Assembly (NCBI GenBank): GCA_947630825.1
Contig: CANRJA010000001.1
Span: 124,001 to 188,000, forward strand
DNA from: an uncultured Clostridia bacterium
GTDB taxonomy: Bacteria > Bacillota > Clostridia > Oscillospirales > Ruminococcaceae
DNA length: 64,000 nucleotides
Direction of reading: 5' to 3'
This document shows, one piece after another, positions 30,347 to 39,976 of this stretch (position 1 is the first letter of the stretch; each line of letters starts with the position of its first letter). Under the pieces are notes generated by a model that did not search any database, was not told the origin of the DNA, and saw only the letters and a program-made list of their open reading frames with translations. Both the position numbers and the translations under genes were made by a program.

Positions 30347-31554
30347 TACCTCATTATCTTATTTAATTTATATTTCCAATGCCTTCCGTCGCCTACGATA
30401 TAGCCGTTATCCTGCCAATGATACTGGAATTTATATCCGCTTCTTCCGGTTTCGTATTCAAAATCAGGGTCGAACACATAAGTCTCGCCGTCTATTTTAA
30501 TCAAAACCCAAGAGTGCGGTATCCAATTCCCCGAATTGCTTACAACCGACCCCGACGCTTGTTTAGCGTCATAGCCCAGAAGCTTAGCAAGCACTGTGAA
30601 TTTACCTGCCATAACATAACAGTTTCCCGCTGTGTGGGTAAAGCCGTAATTGGCAAAATACTCTGTTCCCAGACTTGAATTTGTAGTAGTTCTTACCCAA
30701 GTCATCTTGCTGTACTTAAAAGCTGTATGTAGATCTCTGCCGATTTTATCAAGAAGTTTGATTCCCTTTTTCTCAGCAGATGTAGGCTTTGCTGATACCT
30801 TATAATAGGTAAGAACACTTTTGCGCTTGCTCCAACTGCCGTAATACTTTTCACCGTCTATTGTTTTATATGCTCTAACTTTTATGTAATACTTCTTATT
30901 CGGTTTCAGACCCTTTAAATTCGCTTTGTTTTTCTTTACATTGACCGTCTTTTTACTTTTAGTAAACTTCTTATTAGTTGCCGCCTTGACCTGATAGCCC
31001 GTAGCCTGCTTTACCTTTTTCCAGGTTACATTCAGCTTCTTTTTCTTTGCGCTCAACTTTAATTTAGTCGGTTTTGCAAGTTTAACATCAGGTTTTACTG
31101 TATTTGTCGGCGGTTCAGTTTTTTGCGTCGGATCAGTCGGCTGCGGAGGGTTTGTAGGCTCTTCTAAAATTTCACACTTTATACTATGCTCTGACGCATA
31201 TTGCTCGGCATAACTGCCCTTATAACACTTTATAGTCAACGATTGCTCAATACCGTCAAACGCCTCGTCACCTATTTTTACAACGCTGTTCGGTATTTTA
31301 ATACTTGTTAAGTTTACACAGTCCTTAAACGCACAGTCTAAAATTCCTGTGACAGCCTTTTCGTCAATTTTCTCAGGAATCTCAAGCTCTGCCGCACTGC
31401 CGTTATAAGCGATTATCTCAACTGTTCCGACGTCTGATATCTGATATTCAAAATCGCTGTAGCTCTCAGCCGATGCCGACACTGCCGGCAGTATTCCAAC
31501 TAAACCCACAGCCAAAGCGATTGCTGTCAGCAAACTAAAAACTTTGTTTCTCAT
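30346..31554 (-). CDS. Secreted LRR_5/BspA-like, Fn3-like and transglutaminase-like protein
   Basis: Start moved to MRNKVFSLL; IPEKIDEKAVTGILDCAFKDC..LTSIKIPNSVVKIGDEAF; Fn3-like Lys-rich module; NCYVMAGKF / HSWVLIKIDGETYVFDPDF triad. Confidence 0.82.
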   Translation of the reverse strand: MRNKVFSLLTAIALAVGLVGILPAVSASAESYSDFEYQISDVGTVEIIAYNGSAAELEIPEKIDEKAVTGILDCAFKDCVNLTSIKIPNSVVKIGDEAFDGIEQSLTIKCYKGSYAEQYASEHSIKCEILEEPTNPPQPTDPTQKTEPPTNTVKPDVKLAKPTKLKLSAKKKKLNVTWKKVKQATGYQVKAATNKKFTKSKKTVNVKKNKANLKGLKPNKKYYIKVRAYKTIDGEKYYGSWSKRKSVLTYYKVSAKPTSAEKKGIKLLDKIGRDLHTAFKYSKMTWVRTTTNSSLGTEYFANYGFTHTAGNCYVMAGKFTVLAKLLGYDAKQASGSVVSNSGNWIPHSWVLIKIDGETYVFDPDFEYETGRSGYKFQYHWQDNGYIVGDGRHWKYKLNKIMR

Positions 31555-31684
31555 TTGGTGCCTCCGTTTTACCACATTTACGAAAATTATAACACCATGT
31601 GTGTTTTTTGTCAAATCTGACACAAGACAAAAGCGTTCGGAAAAATTCCGAACGCTTTTGCTGTCTATTCACTGTGTCAGCTTA

Positions 31685-31852
31685 AATCTCTACCATCTAT
31701 CATCTATCATCTATCATCTACCATCCAACTTCTTGTTTCTAGCTTCTAGCCTCTAGCCTCTTGCTTCTTGTCTCTAGTCTCTTGCTTCTTGCTTCTAGCT
31801 TCTTGCTTCTTGTCTCTAGTCTCTTGCTTCTTGCTTCTAGCCTCTAATAGCT
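31685..31852. repeat. Heptanucleotide-periodic intergenic repeats
   Basis: ctatcat units followed by cttctag/cttgctt/tctctag units. Confidence 0.8.
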
Positions 31853-31916
31853 AGCCCGCCGTTGTACTAACTATCACACTTTACAATCTACCCAAAGGCG
31901 GCAATGCGTGCAGGGC

Positions 31917-32582
31917 TCAGACCTGCCAGTTAATAGGCTCTTGACCTGTTGAAATTAAAAACTGATTGACCTTTGAAAAATGCCTGCACCCGAAAAAGCC
32001 GTTAAACGCTGAAAGCGGACTCGGGTGTGCGGCTTCAAATATTTTATGTGCAGGGTTAGTGATAAGAGCTTTCTTTGCTCGGGCGTTTCCGCCCCAGAGA
32101 ATAAACGCAATAGGCTTGTTTCGCTGATTCAGCTTTCTTACAACCTCGTCGGTTAGGATTTCCCAACCCATACCTTTGTGGCTGTTTGCCTGACCTTCCC
32201 GAACAGTAAGCACCGTGTTCATAAGCAATACCCCCTGCTTTGCCCAAGAGGTAAGCGTTCCGTTTTTAGGCAGAGTACAGCCCAAATCGGCATTGAGCTC
32301 TTTAAATATGTTTTTAAGCGACGGCGGAAAAGGTACCCCCTCTTTGACCGAGAAACATAACCCGTGAGCCTGTCCTGCACCGTGATAAGGGTCCTGACCT
32401 AAGATAACCGCCTTTACATCGCTGTATGATGTGTATTTAAGAGCGTTGAAAATATCGTACATATCAGGATAGATGGTTCGTGTCGCATACTCACGCTTTA
32501 AAAACTCCCTGAGCTTTAGATAGTATTCCTTTTTAAATTCGTCCTTGAGAATTTCATCCCACTCGTTTCCTATATTGACCAT
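31917..32582 (-). CDS. ung: Uracil-DNA glycosylase
   Basis: VILGQDPYHGAGQAHGLCFSV, VLLMNTVLTV, AAHPSPLSA. Confidence 0.96.
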   Translation of the reverse strand: MVNIGNEWDEILKDEFKKEYYLKLREFLKREYATRTIYPDMYDIFNALKYTSYSDVKAVILGQDPYHGAGQAHGLCFSVKEGVPFPPSLKNIFKELNADLGCTLPKNGTLTSWAKQGVLLMNTVLTVREGQANSHKGMGWEILTDEVVRKLNQRNKPIAFILWGGNARAKKALITNPAHKIFEAAHPSPLSAFNGFFGCRHFSKVNQFLISTGQEPINWQV

Positions 32583-32594
32583 ATCTATCCTCCG

Positions 32595-32714
32595 TTACAT
32601 TGTTCCTACTGCACCCTCATAGACCGCTGCGGCAACTATTCCAATTACCATAACAGCCACCACCGCAAGCACTATGATTCGCATAATTAGACTTTTCTTT
32701 TCGTTGTTTTTCAT
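32595..32714 (-). CDS. Small single-TM protein, 39 aa (not in ORF track)
   Basis: MKNNEKKSLIMRIIVLAVVAVMVIGIVAAAVYEGAVGTM with SD ggagggag; between ung and the 32744 gene. Confidence 0.7.
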   Translation of the reverse strand: MKNNEKKSLIMRIIVLAVVAVMVIGIVAAAVYEGAVGTM

Positions 32715-32743
32715 AAGCTCCCTCCGTATTTATATTAAACCAT

Positions 32744-33721
32744 TTATTGTTCGACAGGCTTGTCAACTTGCTTTGTATTTTTCTTTATATCCTCAGACAT
32801 AGACTTGAATATCTCGTATGCCTTTTCGTAATTTTTCTGCATATCGTCCTTACTGTCTTTAAGAGTTTTGATAGGCGCTCTCATTCCAAGATAAATATCC
32901 TGCGGATAGTTCGTGTGATACTTAAACACGTCCTCGATGTAATCGCCCCTTAGAGAAAGCCCTTTGTTTGTCACAAACTCGTTGTCCGCAAAGTCGGGTG
33001 ACACGTCAGACAGCAGATTGTCGCTTTCGTTGTCGCTGTAAATATCAGCGTCGGTTTTATCGTCGGTAAGAATGAAAATTATCTCGCCCGTCTGCATATT
33101 CGCCAGATAAACCTCCTGATACTTCTGTATCTGAACATAATCATCAGTGTCCTCTGTAAGCGGTGCTGAAAGTATCTGAACATTGACTTCGCCGTCTCCG
33201 TTTATGTCAGGGCAGAACCTCTCAAAATAATCCGCAACCTCCTCAGTTCGGTTTACAAGACCGTTGTTTACCGTCATCATGACCTTGATGTCAGGCTTTA
33301 CTCTTGAAAGGCTATCGTAGGTTATATAAGATACAACGGCAATAGCAAAAACAACTAAGATGATAATTATTTTATTGTGCCACCAGAAGTTTTTTATCCA
33401 CTCTTTCTTGCTTAGCTTAATCACTTCAGGCGCTTCTTCTTTAATAATATCGCTCTCGTCGATCACTCCGCTTTTAAGCTTGACCAACTCGATTTTTTCG
33501 TTGTCAAGCTGCTTTTCATAGTCTTTTCTCTCCTGCTCCTTGCGCTCGTTATACTCCGCAAGCTCTTTCTGATATCGCTCATAAGCCTTTTCCTCGTCCT
33601 CGAAACGCTTTCGCTCATAATCAAAATCGTCATCAGGAATAAGGTTTTTTTCTTTGATAGTATCTATCTTTTCTGCTTTTTCTCGGTTTTTATCTTCTAA
33701 GCCTTTATCCACCCTTTTCAC
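32744..33721 (-). CDS. Coiled-coil, single-TM membrane protein of unknown function
   Basis: Charged coiled-coil N-terminus, TM IIIILVVFAIAVVSYITY, extracytoplasmic domain. Confidence 0.8.
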   Translation of the reverse strand: MKRVDKGLEDKNREKAEKIDTIKEKNLIPDDDFDYERKRFEDEEKAYERYQKELAEYNERKEQERKDYEKQLDNEKIELVKLKSGVIDESDIIKEEAPEVIKLSKKEWIKNFWWHNKIIIILVVFAIAVVSYITYDSLSRVKPDIKVMMTVNNGLVNRTEEVADYFERFCPDINGDGEVNVQILSAPLTEDTDDYVQIQKYQEVYLANMQTGEIIFILTDDKTDADIYSDNESDNLLSDVSPDFADNEFVTNKGLSLRGDYIEDVFKYHTNYPQDIYLGMRAPIKTLKDSKDDMQKNYEKAYEIFKSMSEDIKKNTKQVDKPVEQ

Positions 33722-33881
33722 TTCCTTACAAAGTAAATCTAATACGCATTAAAAGTAGTATACCGCCTAATTATGAACTGGTGATTAATTTTGAGCTTAT
33801 TGCTTGAGTATTTTTAAATTAAGATGCAAAAAGCCATAAGTCGTGATATAATATTAGAATACTTTACTTTGGAGAAATGCA

Positions 33882-35195
33882 ATGTTTAATATTACCGACT
33901 TTAATTATGACAAGGCTATGGATTTTATAATGAGCTTTTCACGTCTCGGGAAAAAGGTAACCGACCTATCAAGAGTGAAAAGGCTTCTTGATTTAATTGA
34001 TGATCCGCAGAACGACCTTGAGTTTATACACATAGCCGGCACAAACGGCAAAGGTTCAGTAGCTGAAATGCTTAGCGAAATTCTATACAGCGCCGGAGTA
34101 AAAACAGGTACTTTCACATCGCCTTATATCTTAGAGTTCCGTGACAGAATACGTTTTATGGGAAAAGTTATACCCAAAAAAGAACTTACTGACATATGCT
34201 TTTACATCAAATCACGTCTCGACAAATTAGATGACGCAAAGGACTTCTCCGGCTTTGAGATAAATATGGCTATCGCTCTGTTGTATTTCAAAAAAGCAGG
34301 CTGTGAGGCTGTTGTCTTTGAAACGGGATTGGGAGGTCTTTTAGACTGCACAAATGTTATACAAAGACCGCTTGTATCTGTTATAACTTCTATCTCTCAC
34401 GACCACACTGCAATTCTCGGCAAGACCATTCGTGAAATCGCGGCACAGAAGGCAGGTATCATAAAAGACGGCTGCCCTGTGGTTTTGTCAATTAACAATC
34501 CCGATGAAGCCGTAGATGTAGTTTCAAAAACCGCAAAGGAAAAAGGTTCAGAGCTTATTATACCGGACAAATCAAATCTGAACATCAAAAGCGTTCGTCT
34601 TGGCGATACTTCATTTGAATACAAAGGTATTCGATATTCTCTTTTAATGAGCGGAGAACACCAAATTACCAATGCTCTTTCTGCGATAGAAACGGCTTAC
34701 CTGCTCAAAAAGCGGTTTAAAATAACAGAGCAGAACATTCAGACGGGGCTAAAAAAGGCATTTGTTATAGGCAGGACCGAAGTTTTGGCATCTCCATTAA
34801 AAGGCGAGAGCCATTACGTCATTTTAGACGGCAGTCATAATGACGGCGGTATTGAAGCTCTCACGGAGGTTTTAAGAGAAATCCCAAAGCCTGTCACAGC
34901 TATTGTCGGCTCGCTTAATCGCAAGAACGTCAGAGACTCTCTTCCTAAGCTGTTTGACAGTGTAGATAAAATCATCTGCGTTGACGACTTCACATCAGAA
35001 ACAATGCCGAAGAGGGAGCTTTGCGGTATTTTAAACGAGGAGTACGCAAAAAGCAATGTTTATAAAGGCAAAAAAATAATTGCCTATTGCGGAGAGGATA
35101 CAAAGTCAGAATACCAAAAGGCAATGAATGGTGAATATAAAAACACCGTTATCTGCGGAACGCTTTACTTAGTTTCCTATATTAAAAATTTATAA
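33882..35195 (+). CDS. folC: Folylpolyglutamate/dihydrofolate synthase
   Basis: IHIAGTNGKGSVAEML, TSPYILEFRDRI, ETGLGGLLDCTN. Confidence 0.95.
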   Translation: MFNITDFNYDKAMDFIMSFSRLGKKVTDLSRVKRLLDLIDDPQNDLEFIHIAGTNGKGSVAEMLSEILYSAGVKTGTFTSPYILEFRDRIRFMGKVIPKKELTDICFYIKSRLDKLDDAKDFSGFEINMAIALLYFKKAGCEAVVFETGLGGLLDCTNVIQRPLVSVITSISHDHTAILGKTIREIAAQKAGIIKDGCPVVLSINNPDEAVDVVSKTAKEKGSELIIPDKSNLNIKSVRLGDTSFEYKGIRYSLLMSGEHQITNALSAIETAYLLKKRFKITEQNIQTGLKKAFVIGRTEVLASPLKGESHYVILDGSHNDGGIEALTEVLREIPKPVTAIVGSLNRKNVRDSLPKLFDSVDKIICVDDFTSETMPKRELCGILNEEYAKSNVYKGKKIIAYCGEDTKSEYQKAMNGEYKNTVICGTLYLVSYIKNL

Positions 35196-35208
35196 ATATA
35201 TACAAAAG

Positions 35209-35242
35209 CGGGCTGACGAAATTATCGTCAGCCCTTTATTTT
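35209..35242. terminator. Intrinsic terminator
   Basis: GGGCTGACGA-aatta-TCGTCAGCCC followed by tttattttt. Confidence 0.85.
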
Positions 35243-35877
35243 TATGACTGTTCATCAAGGTACTTTTCTCTTACGTTAATATAAGTTACCATAAGGTCTA
35301 CTGCTCCGTCTATCCCAATCTGCGAGGAGTTTATACAAAGGTCATAATTCTTTGCCTCTCCCCACTTCATATCAGAATAGTAGTTGTAGTAATTTGACCT
35401 GTTTTTATCCGTCTTTTTTATAAAGTCACGAACCTTATCCTTTTCTATGTCATAACGCTCCAAGATTCTCTTTTTCTTATGATTGATATCCGCGTTAATG
35501 AAGAAGTTTATAACATTTTTGTGATCTTTTAAAACATAGTCCGCACATCTTCCAACAATTACACAAGGACCCTGCTCAGCTATTTTCTTTATGGTATCGA
35601 ACTGCGCCAAAAACAGCTTGTGATTAAGAGGCATATCAGGGTGTATCTTACCGTCTGCGCTGAGAGGATATGTTCCCATAACCAGCGAATAAAGAAGACT
35701 GTTTGAATGTGACTCATCATTCCTGTAGAAAAGCTCCTCACATATTCCGCTTTCCTTAGACGCCATCTCAAGCAGCTCTTTATCATAAAACGGAATATCA
35801 AGCCTTTTTGCCAGCTTTTCACCGATTTCTCGTCCGCCGCTTCCAAACTCTCTGCTGATTGTGATAATTGATTTCAC
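35242..35877 (-). CDS. Cytidylate kinase-like family protein
   Basis: ITISREFGSGGREIGEKLAKRLDIPFYDKELL, VIVGRCADYVL. Confidence 0.9.
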   Translation of the reverse strand: MKSIITISREFGSGGREIGEKLAKRLDIPFYDKELLEMASKESGICEELFYRNDESHSNSLLYSLVMGTYPLSADGKIHPDMPLNHKLFLAQFDTIKKIAEQGPCVIVGRCADYVLKDHKNVINFFINADINHKKKRILERYDIEKDKVRDFIKKTDKNRSNYYNYYSDMKWGEAKNYDLCINSSQIGIDGAVDLMVTYINVREKYLDEQS

Positions 35878-36071
35878 AACAAAAGCCTCCTTTTAGCTTT
35901 TAAGTATAATATAGATTTAGTATAACATATTTTATTATATTTTTCACTGATTTTTTTATACAATTTTATGTAAAAAACTTTGTGCAATAAGTCAAATAAT
36001 TCTGAATACATCAAGCTTTTATGGATAAAATATATGTAATTAAAGCAAAACGAGGAGGAGAAATTTAAACT

Positions 36072-36518
36072 ATGAAAATGAGTCAATCACAGTACAGTGA
36101 ATTATATAAGGAAGCGTCAACGGGAACAAAGTCGTGGATAACCATTCCGAAAGCCTTTGTAATAGGCGGATTGATTTGTACCTTGGGCGAGGCTTTGCTA
36201 AATCTCTATGAATATTTCGGTCTTAGCAAAGATAACACGGCAATGCTTACTTCAATAACTCTTATATTTTTATCAGCGTTGTTCACAGGGTTGGGTCTTT
36301 ACCAAAAGCTTGCTAAACACGGCGGCGCAGGAACACTTGTACCGATTACAGGTTTTGCAAACTCTGTTGTAGCCCCTGCTATCGAGTTCAAAACCGAGGG
36401 AATGATTTTAGGTCTGGGGGCAAAGATATTTATAATAGCAGGACCTGTTATTCTATACGGAACATTAGCGTCAATGATTTACGGACTGATTTATTATATA
36501 TGCACAAGGATATTTTAA
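36072..36518 (+). CDS. spoVAC: Stage V sporulation protein AC-like
   Basis: KAFVIGGLICTLGEALL, GGAGTLVPITGFANSVVAPAIEFKTEGMILGLGAKIF. Confidence 0.9.
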   Translation: MKMSQSQYSELYKEASTGTKSWITIPKAFVIGGLICTLGEALLNLYEYFGLSKDNTAMLTSITLIFLSALFTGLGLYQKLAKHGGAGTLVPITGFANSVVAPAIEFKTEGMILGLGAKIFIIAGPVILYGTLASMIYGLIYYICTRIF

Positions 36519-36523
36519 AATAA

Positions 36524-36564
36524 AATCCGGCAGACTAAAAAAGCAAGCCTGCCGGATTTTTCTT
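36524..36564. terminator. Intrinsic terminator
   Basis: AAATCCGGCAG...CTGCCGGATTTTTC. Confidence 0.85.
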
Positions 36565-36628
36565 GTTCAACTTCTATCCCTGCTTAAAAAATCAACCTCT
36601 CTTAAAACTAAGAGAGGTTAAATTAAAA

Positions 36629-37660
36629 TTACTTTTTCTTTTTAGAAGCCGCTGCCTGAGCCATAAGTTTCTTTGCTCTGTGTTCCTGCCAGCACACCCA
36701 AAGTGTAGGAGCAATACAGTTTGAAGAATATACTCCGGCGAGCATTCCGATAATAAGAGGGAACGCAAAGCTCATAATTGATGAAACTCCGGCTACAACG
36801 CATACAATACATACAATTGCCATTGCCATAATGGTCGTTACGTTTGTATGAATCGAACGTCCGATAGTCTGAGTAACAGACATATTAACAAGCTCGTCAA
36901 CATCGGCTTTTCTGCCGTAGATCCTCTTGTTTTCACGAATACGGTCGTAGATGATGATGGTAGCGTTGATCGAGTATCCCAGAATTGTAAGTAAAACCGC
37001 CATAAAGTTAGCGTCAATGTCAAAACCGCAGATAACAAAGCATCCGAATACCATTAACATATCGTGTACAAGTGCTACAACAGCCATACAGCCGGCTGAA
37101 ATACCGCCGATCTTTCTGAATCTGAATCCGATATAGATTATCATTACGATTACAGAGAATATTACAGCAACTAAACACTTGATAAAGAACTCTTTACCGT
37201 TTGACGGCGAAACATCGTTAGAACCGTATACTTCAAGTTTGTTGTCCTTTAACTCGCTCTGAAGCGCGTCGGTAAGCTTTGTTTGTATAGAGTTTGTAAG
37301 TCCCTTTTCAGATGCGAACGAAAGCGTCACCGTTTTTGAAGAGTCAGCCATGCTCTCTCCTGTTGTTACAGTTGCCTTTTCTCCTATAGAGTCGCTTACT
37401 ACCTTTTCAACCTTAGACGTGTCTATATCGCCTTCATAAGAATAGGTGATTTCCGTTCCGCCCCTGAACTGAATAGCCAGGTTAAGTCTGCCGCAGAGCG
37501 CAACTACTATTGAAATAACAATAAGCGATATTGATACTATATAGTATATCTTTCTGTGTCCGCAAACATTAAGAGGTTTTCTTGTTTTTGTTTCTTGTGT
37601 GTTTTCGTTGATTGCAGCTTCTGCCGCAGTGTTTTTAGTTTTCTTACTCATGCTTAGCAC
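36629..37660 (-). CDS. secF: Protein translocase subunit SecF
   Basis: AIQFRGGTEITYSYEG, six TM helices, TILGYSINATIIIYDRIREN. Confidence 0.95.
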   Translation of the reverse strand: MLSMSKKTKNTAAEAAINENTQETKTRKPLNVCGHRKIYYIVSISLIVISIVVALCGRLNLAIQFRGGTEITYSYEGDIDTSKVEKVVSDSIGEKATVTTGESMADSSKTVTLSFASEKGLTNSIQTKLTDALQSELKDNKLEVYGSNDVSPSNGKEFFIKCLVAVIFSVIVMIIYIGFRFRKIGGISAGCMAVVALVHDMLMVFGCFVICGFDIDANFMAVLLTILGYSINATIIIYDRIRENKRIYGRKADVDELVNMSVTQTIGRSIHTNVTTIMAMAIVCIVCVVAGVSSIMSFAFPLIIGMLAGVYSSNCIAPTLWVCWQEHRAKKLMAQAAASKKKK

Positions 37661-39026
37661 CTCCGTAAAGTCTTGGATTTTTGAAGCACTTGAACTTTGA
37701 AAGTGACGAAAGCATTAACCTTGAAGCGAATATTCCGAATACAAAGTTCAGAATAATTCCGACAAGCAGCGTGTAACCTAGTGAATAAATCGTTCCGGCT
37801 GTCGAAGCTCCGAATGCAAAGAAGATAAAGTTCAGCATCTTTGCGAATAAGCTGTCGGTAGGTCCGAAAGCTCCCATTAATATAACCGCAACAAATACTA
37901 CCGTGATGTTACTGTCGAATACGGCAGACCACGCTCTCTTATATCCTACTTCAATAGCACCGTTGAGCGTCTTTCCGTTATTCAGCTCTTCCTTGATTCT
38001 TTCAAAAGAAACTACGTTAGCGTCAACGCCCATTCCGACAGCAAGGATAATACCTGCAATACCCGGAATTGTAAGCGTAAAGCTTTCAATGCTCGGCAGG
38101 AAACCTGATATAGCCGCTATTGTGCATACAACTTGTCCTACAAGAGCTATTGATGCAACTGCGCCTGCCAGTCTATAAACGAAGATCATATACAGGCAGA
38201 TAAGCACAAATGCAATTACACCTGCAATGAGCATAGCGTTCAATGCTCCTGTTCCGAGTGTCGGAGAAATAATATCCGTACTCGTTGCCTCTAATTTAAA
38301 CGGAAGTGATCCTGCATTGATTTTGTCCGCAAGCGCTTTTGCGCTTTCGTATGTAAAGTCACCCTCGATAATGCACTTTCCGTCTGTTATTGCAGCGTTA
38401 ACCGATGGAGCAGATATACAATCCTCGTCCATATAAATGGAAATGTATCCGCTTCCTGCAAGCTCGGTCGTAGCCTGAGCAAACGCTTCCTTACCTGCGT
38501 TATCAAACTCAAGGCTTACAACATTTTCTGTTGTGTTGTTTTCAGTCTGCTGAATGGTTGCCTCTGCTTTTGTAACCTGGTCGCCTGTAAGAATCGTTTC
38601 GCCGTTTATATCCTCCTGGCCTTTCTTAAAGCTGAGGATAGCCGTCTCGCCTAATTCTTTTACAGCGGCTTCAGGGTCAAAGCTTGTGTCTCCTGCCTGC
38701 CAGGGGAAGCTGACTACAACTCTTGAATTGTTATAATCAACGTAAACCTCGCTGTCAGTAATGTTCAGACTTACAAGTCTTTGCTCAATTACCGATTTTG
38801 CTGCGTCCATGTTTGTTTCGGTTGCATTGTATCCGTCGGCAGGTTCAAATGTGGCGTTAACTCCGCCCCGAATATCAATTCCCCATCTGATTTCATCTAC
38901 GCCCTTAATGTATGAGTTCCTTGTATCGCCGTATTGTGAGTGAATACCGAAAAACGTCAGGTATCCGATTATAACAATAACCGCCACTACGATAAAGAAC
39001 ACGGGCTTTTTTACTTTTCGCACTGT
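37644..39026 (-). CDS. secD: Protein translocase subunit SecD
   Basis: EIRWGIDIRGGVNATFEP, GIAGIILAVGMGVDANVVSFERIKEEL; probable start at VRKVKKPVF downstream of the listed ATG. Confidence 0.93.
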   Translation of the reverse strand, partial: TVRKVKKPVFFIVVAVIVIIGYLTFFGIHSQYGDTRNSYIKGVDEIRWGIDIRGGVNATFEPADGYNATETNMDAAKSVIEQRLVSLNITDSEVYVDYNNSRVVVSFPWQAGDTSFDPEAAVKELGETAILSFKKGQEDINGETILTGDQVTKAEATIQQTENNTTENVVSLEFDNAGKEAFAQATTELAGSGYISIYMDEDCISAPSVNAAITDGKCIIEGDFTYESAKALADKINAGSLPFKLEATSTDIISPTLGTGALNAMLIAGVIAFVLICLYMIFVYRLAGAVASIALVGQVVCTIAAISGFLPSIESFTLTIPGIAGIILAVGMGVDANVVSFERIKEELNNGKTLNGAIEVGYKRAWSAVFDSNITVVFVAVILMGAFGPTDSLFAKMLNFIFFAFGASTAGTIYSLGYTLLVGIILNFVFGIFASRLMLSSLSKFKCFKNPRLYGGAKHE

Positions 39027-39257
39027 TCGTCCTCCTAGTATGTTAAAATTGTAAAATTGCGGTCGAAATCGCAAAAATATTCACTAAATAATTATAACTA
39101 AATAATATCAGCTTGTCAAGTGGTGGAAACAAGAATATTATAAAAATTCCAAAAAAGCCCTATTCCAGTATGTGGCATAAGGCTTTTTACGGATAATTTT
39201 AATTGAAAATTCATCTGAATACGTAAAGAATTGATTAACAATATATTGACATTTATG

Positions 39258-39797
39258 TTACTCTTCCATCTGTTTTCCCAAAAACATTGCCGCCGCTTTT
39301 GTTAAAATAAGCTTGTTCTGATCTCCCTTTGCGTTATCGTCTCCCGCAAGTAGAGCCACTGCGCCTGTAACAGTTCCCTCTGAAATGATGGGTGATATTG
39401 CAAGAGCCTTTTTCGATACTCCCTCAATTGGCATAACCGGACTCTCGCCTTCCTCGTAGGTGAACGACTTTCCGCTTTGGAAAAAGTCCTCAAGGGCCTG
39501 AGAAACTCTCCGTTCAGAATACTCTTTCTTTCCCTGTCCCGACACAGCAACTACATGGTCGCGGTCGAACACAACTACAGTTCCGCCGTCGAGTTTGTGA
39601 ATAACGTCGGCAGCCTGAGTTGCTGTTTCGCTCAGTTCGTGAACGGGAGAATACTTTCTGAATATTACATTCCCGTCGTTATCTGTATAAATTTCAAGCG
39701 GACTTCCTTCCCTTATTCTCAATGTTCTTCTTATTTCCTTTGGAATCACAACTCTTCCGAGATCATCAATTCTTCTTACTATTCCGGTAGCTTTCAT
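39258..39797 (-). CDS. spoVT: SpoVT/AbrB family regulator
   Basis: MKATGIVRRIDDLGRVVIPKEIRRTLRIREGSPLEIYTDNDGNVIFRKYSPV plus GAF-like C-terminus. Confidence 0.9.
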   Translation of the reverse strand: MKATGIVRRIDDLGRVVIPKEIRRTLRIREGSPLEIYTDNDGNVIFRKYSPVHELSETATQAADVIHKLDGGTVVVFDRDHVVAVSGQGKKEYSERRVSQALEDFFQSGKSFTYEEGESPVMPIEGVSKKALAISPIISEGTVTGAVALLAGDDNAKGDQNKLILTKAAAMFLGKQMEE

Positions 39798-39976
39798 TTT
39801 TATTCCCTCCAAATTATTTTTAAGCAATGCAGTAATATTGTTTACACAAAACTAAATTTTATACGATAATTTTAAATATCAAATATATTGTCATTTTTTA
39901 TCAAAATAAATTTCTTTTTTTAACTTTATAAATAAAAAGCCCGAGCTTTTTTGCCCGAGCCAAATTTTATGTATTA

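Noticed and set aside
31730-31850. CRISPR-like tandem repeat
   Set aside because: Period is 7 nt with degenerate units and no spacers; a microsatellite-like tract.
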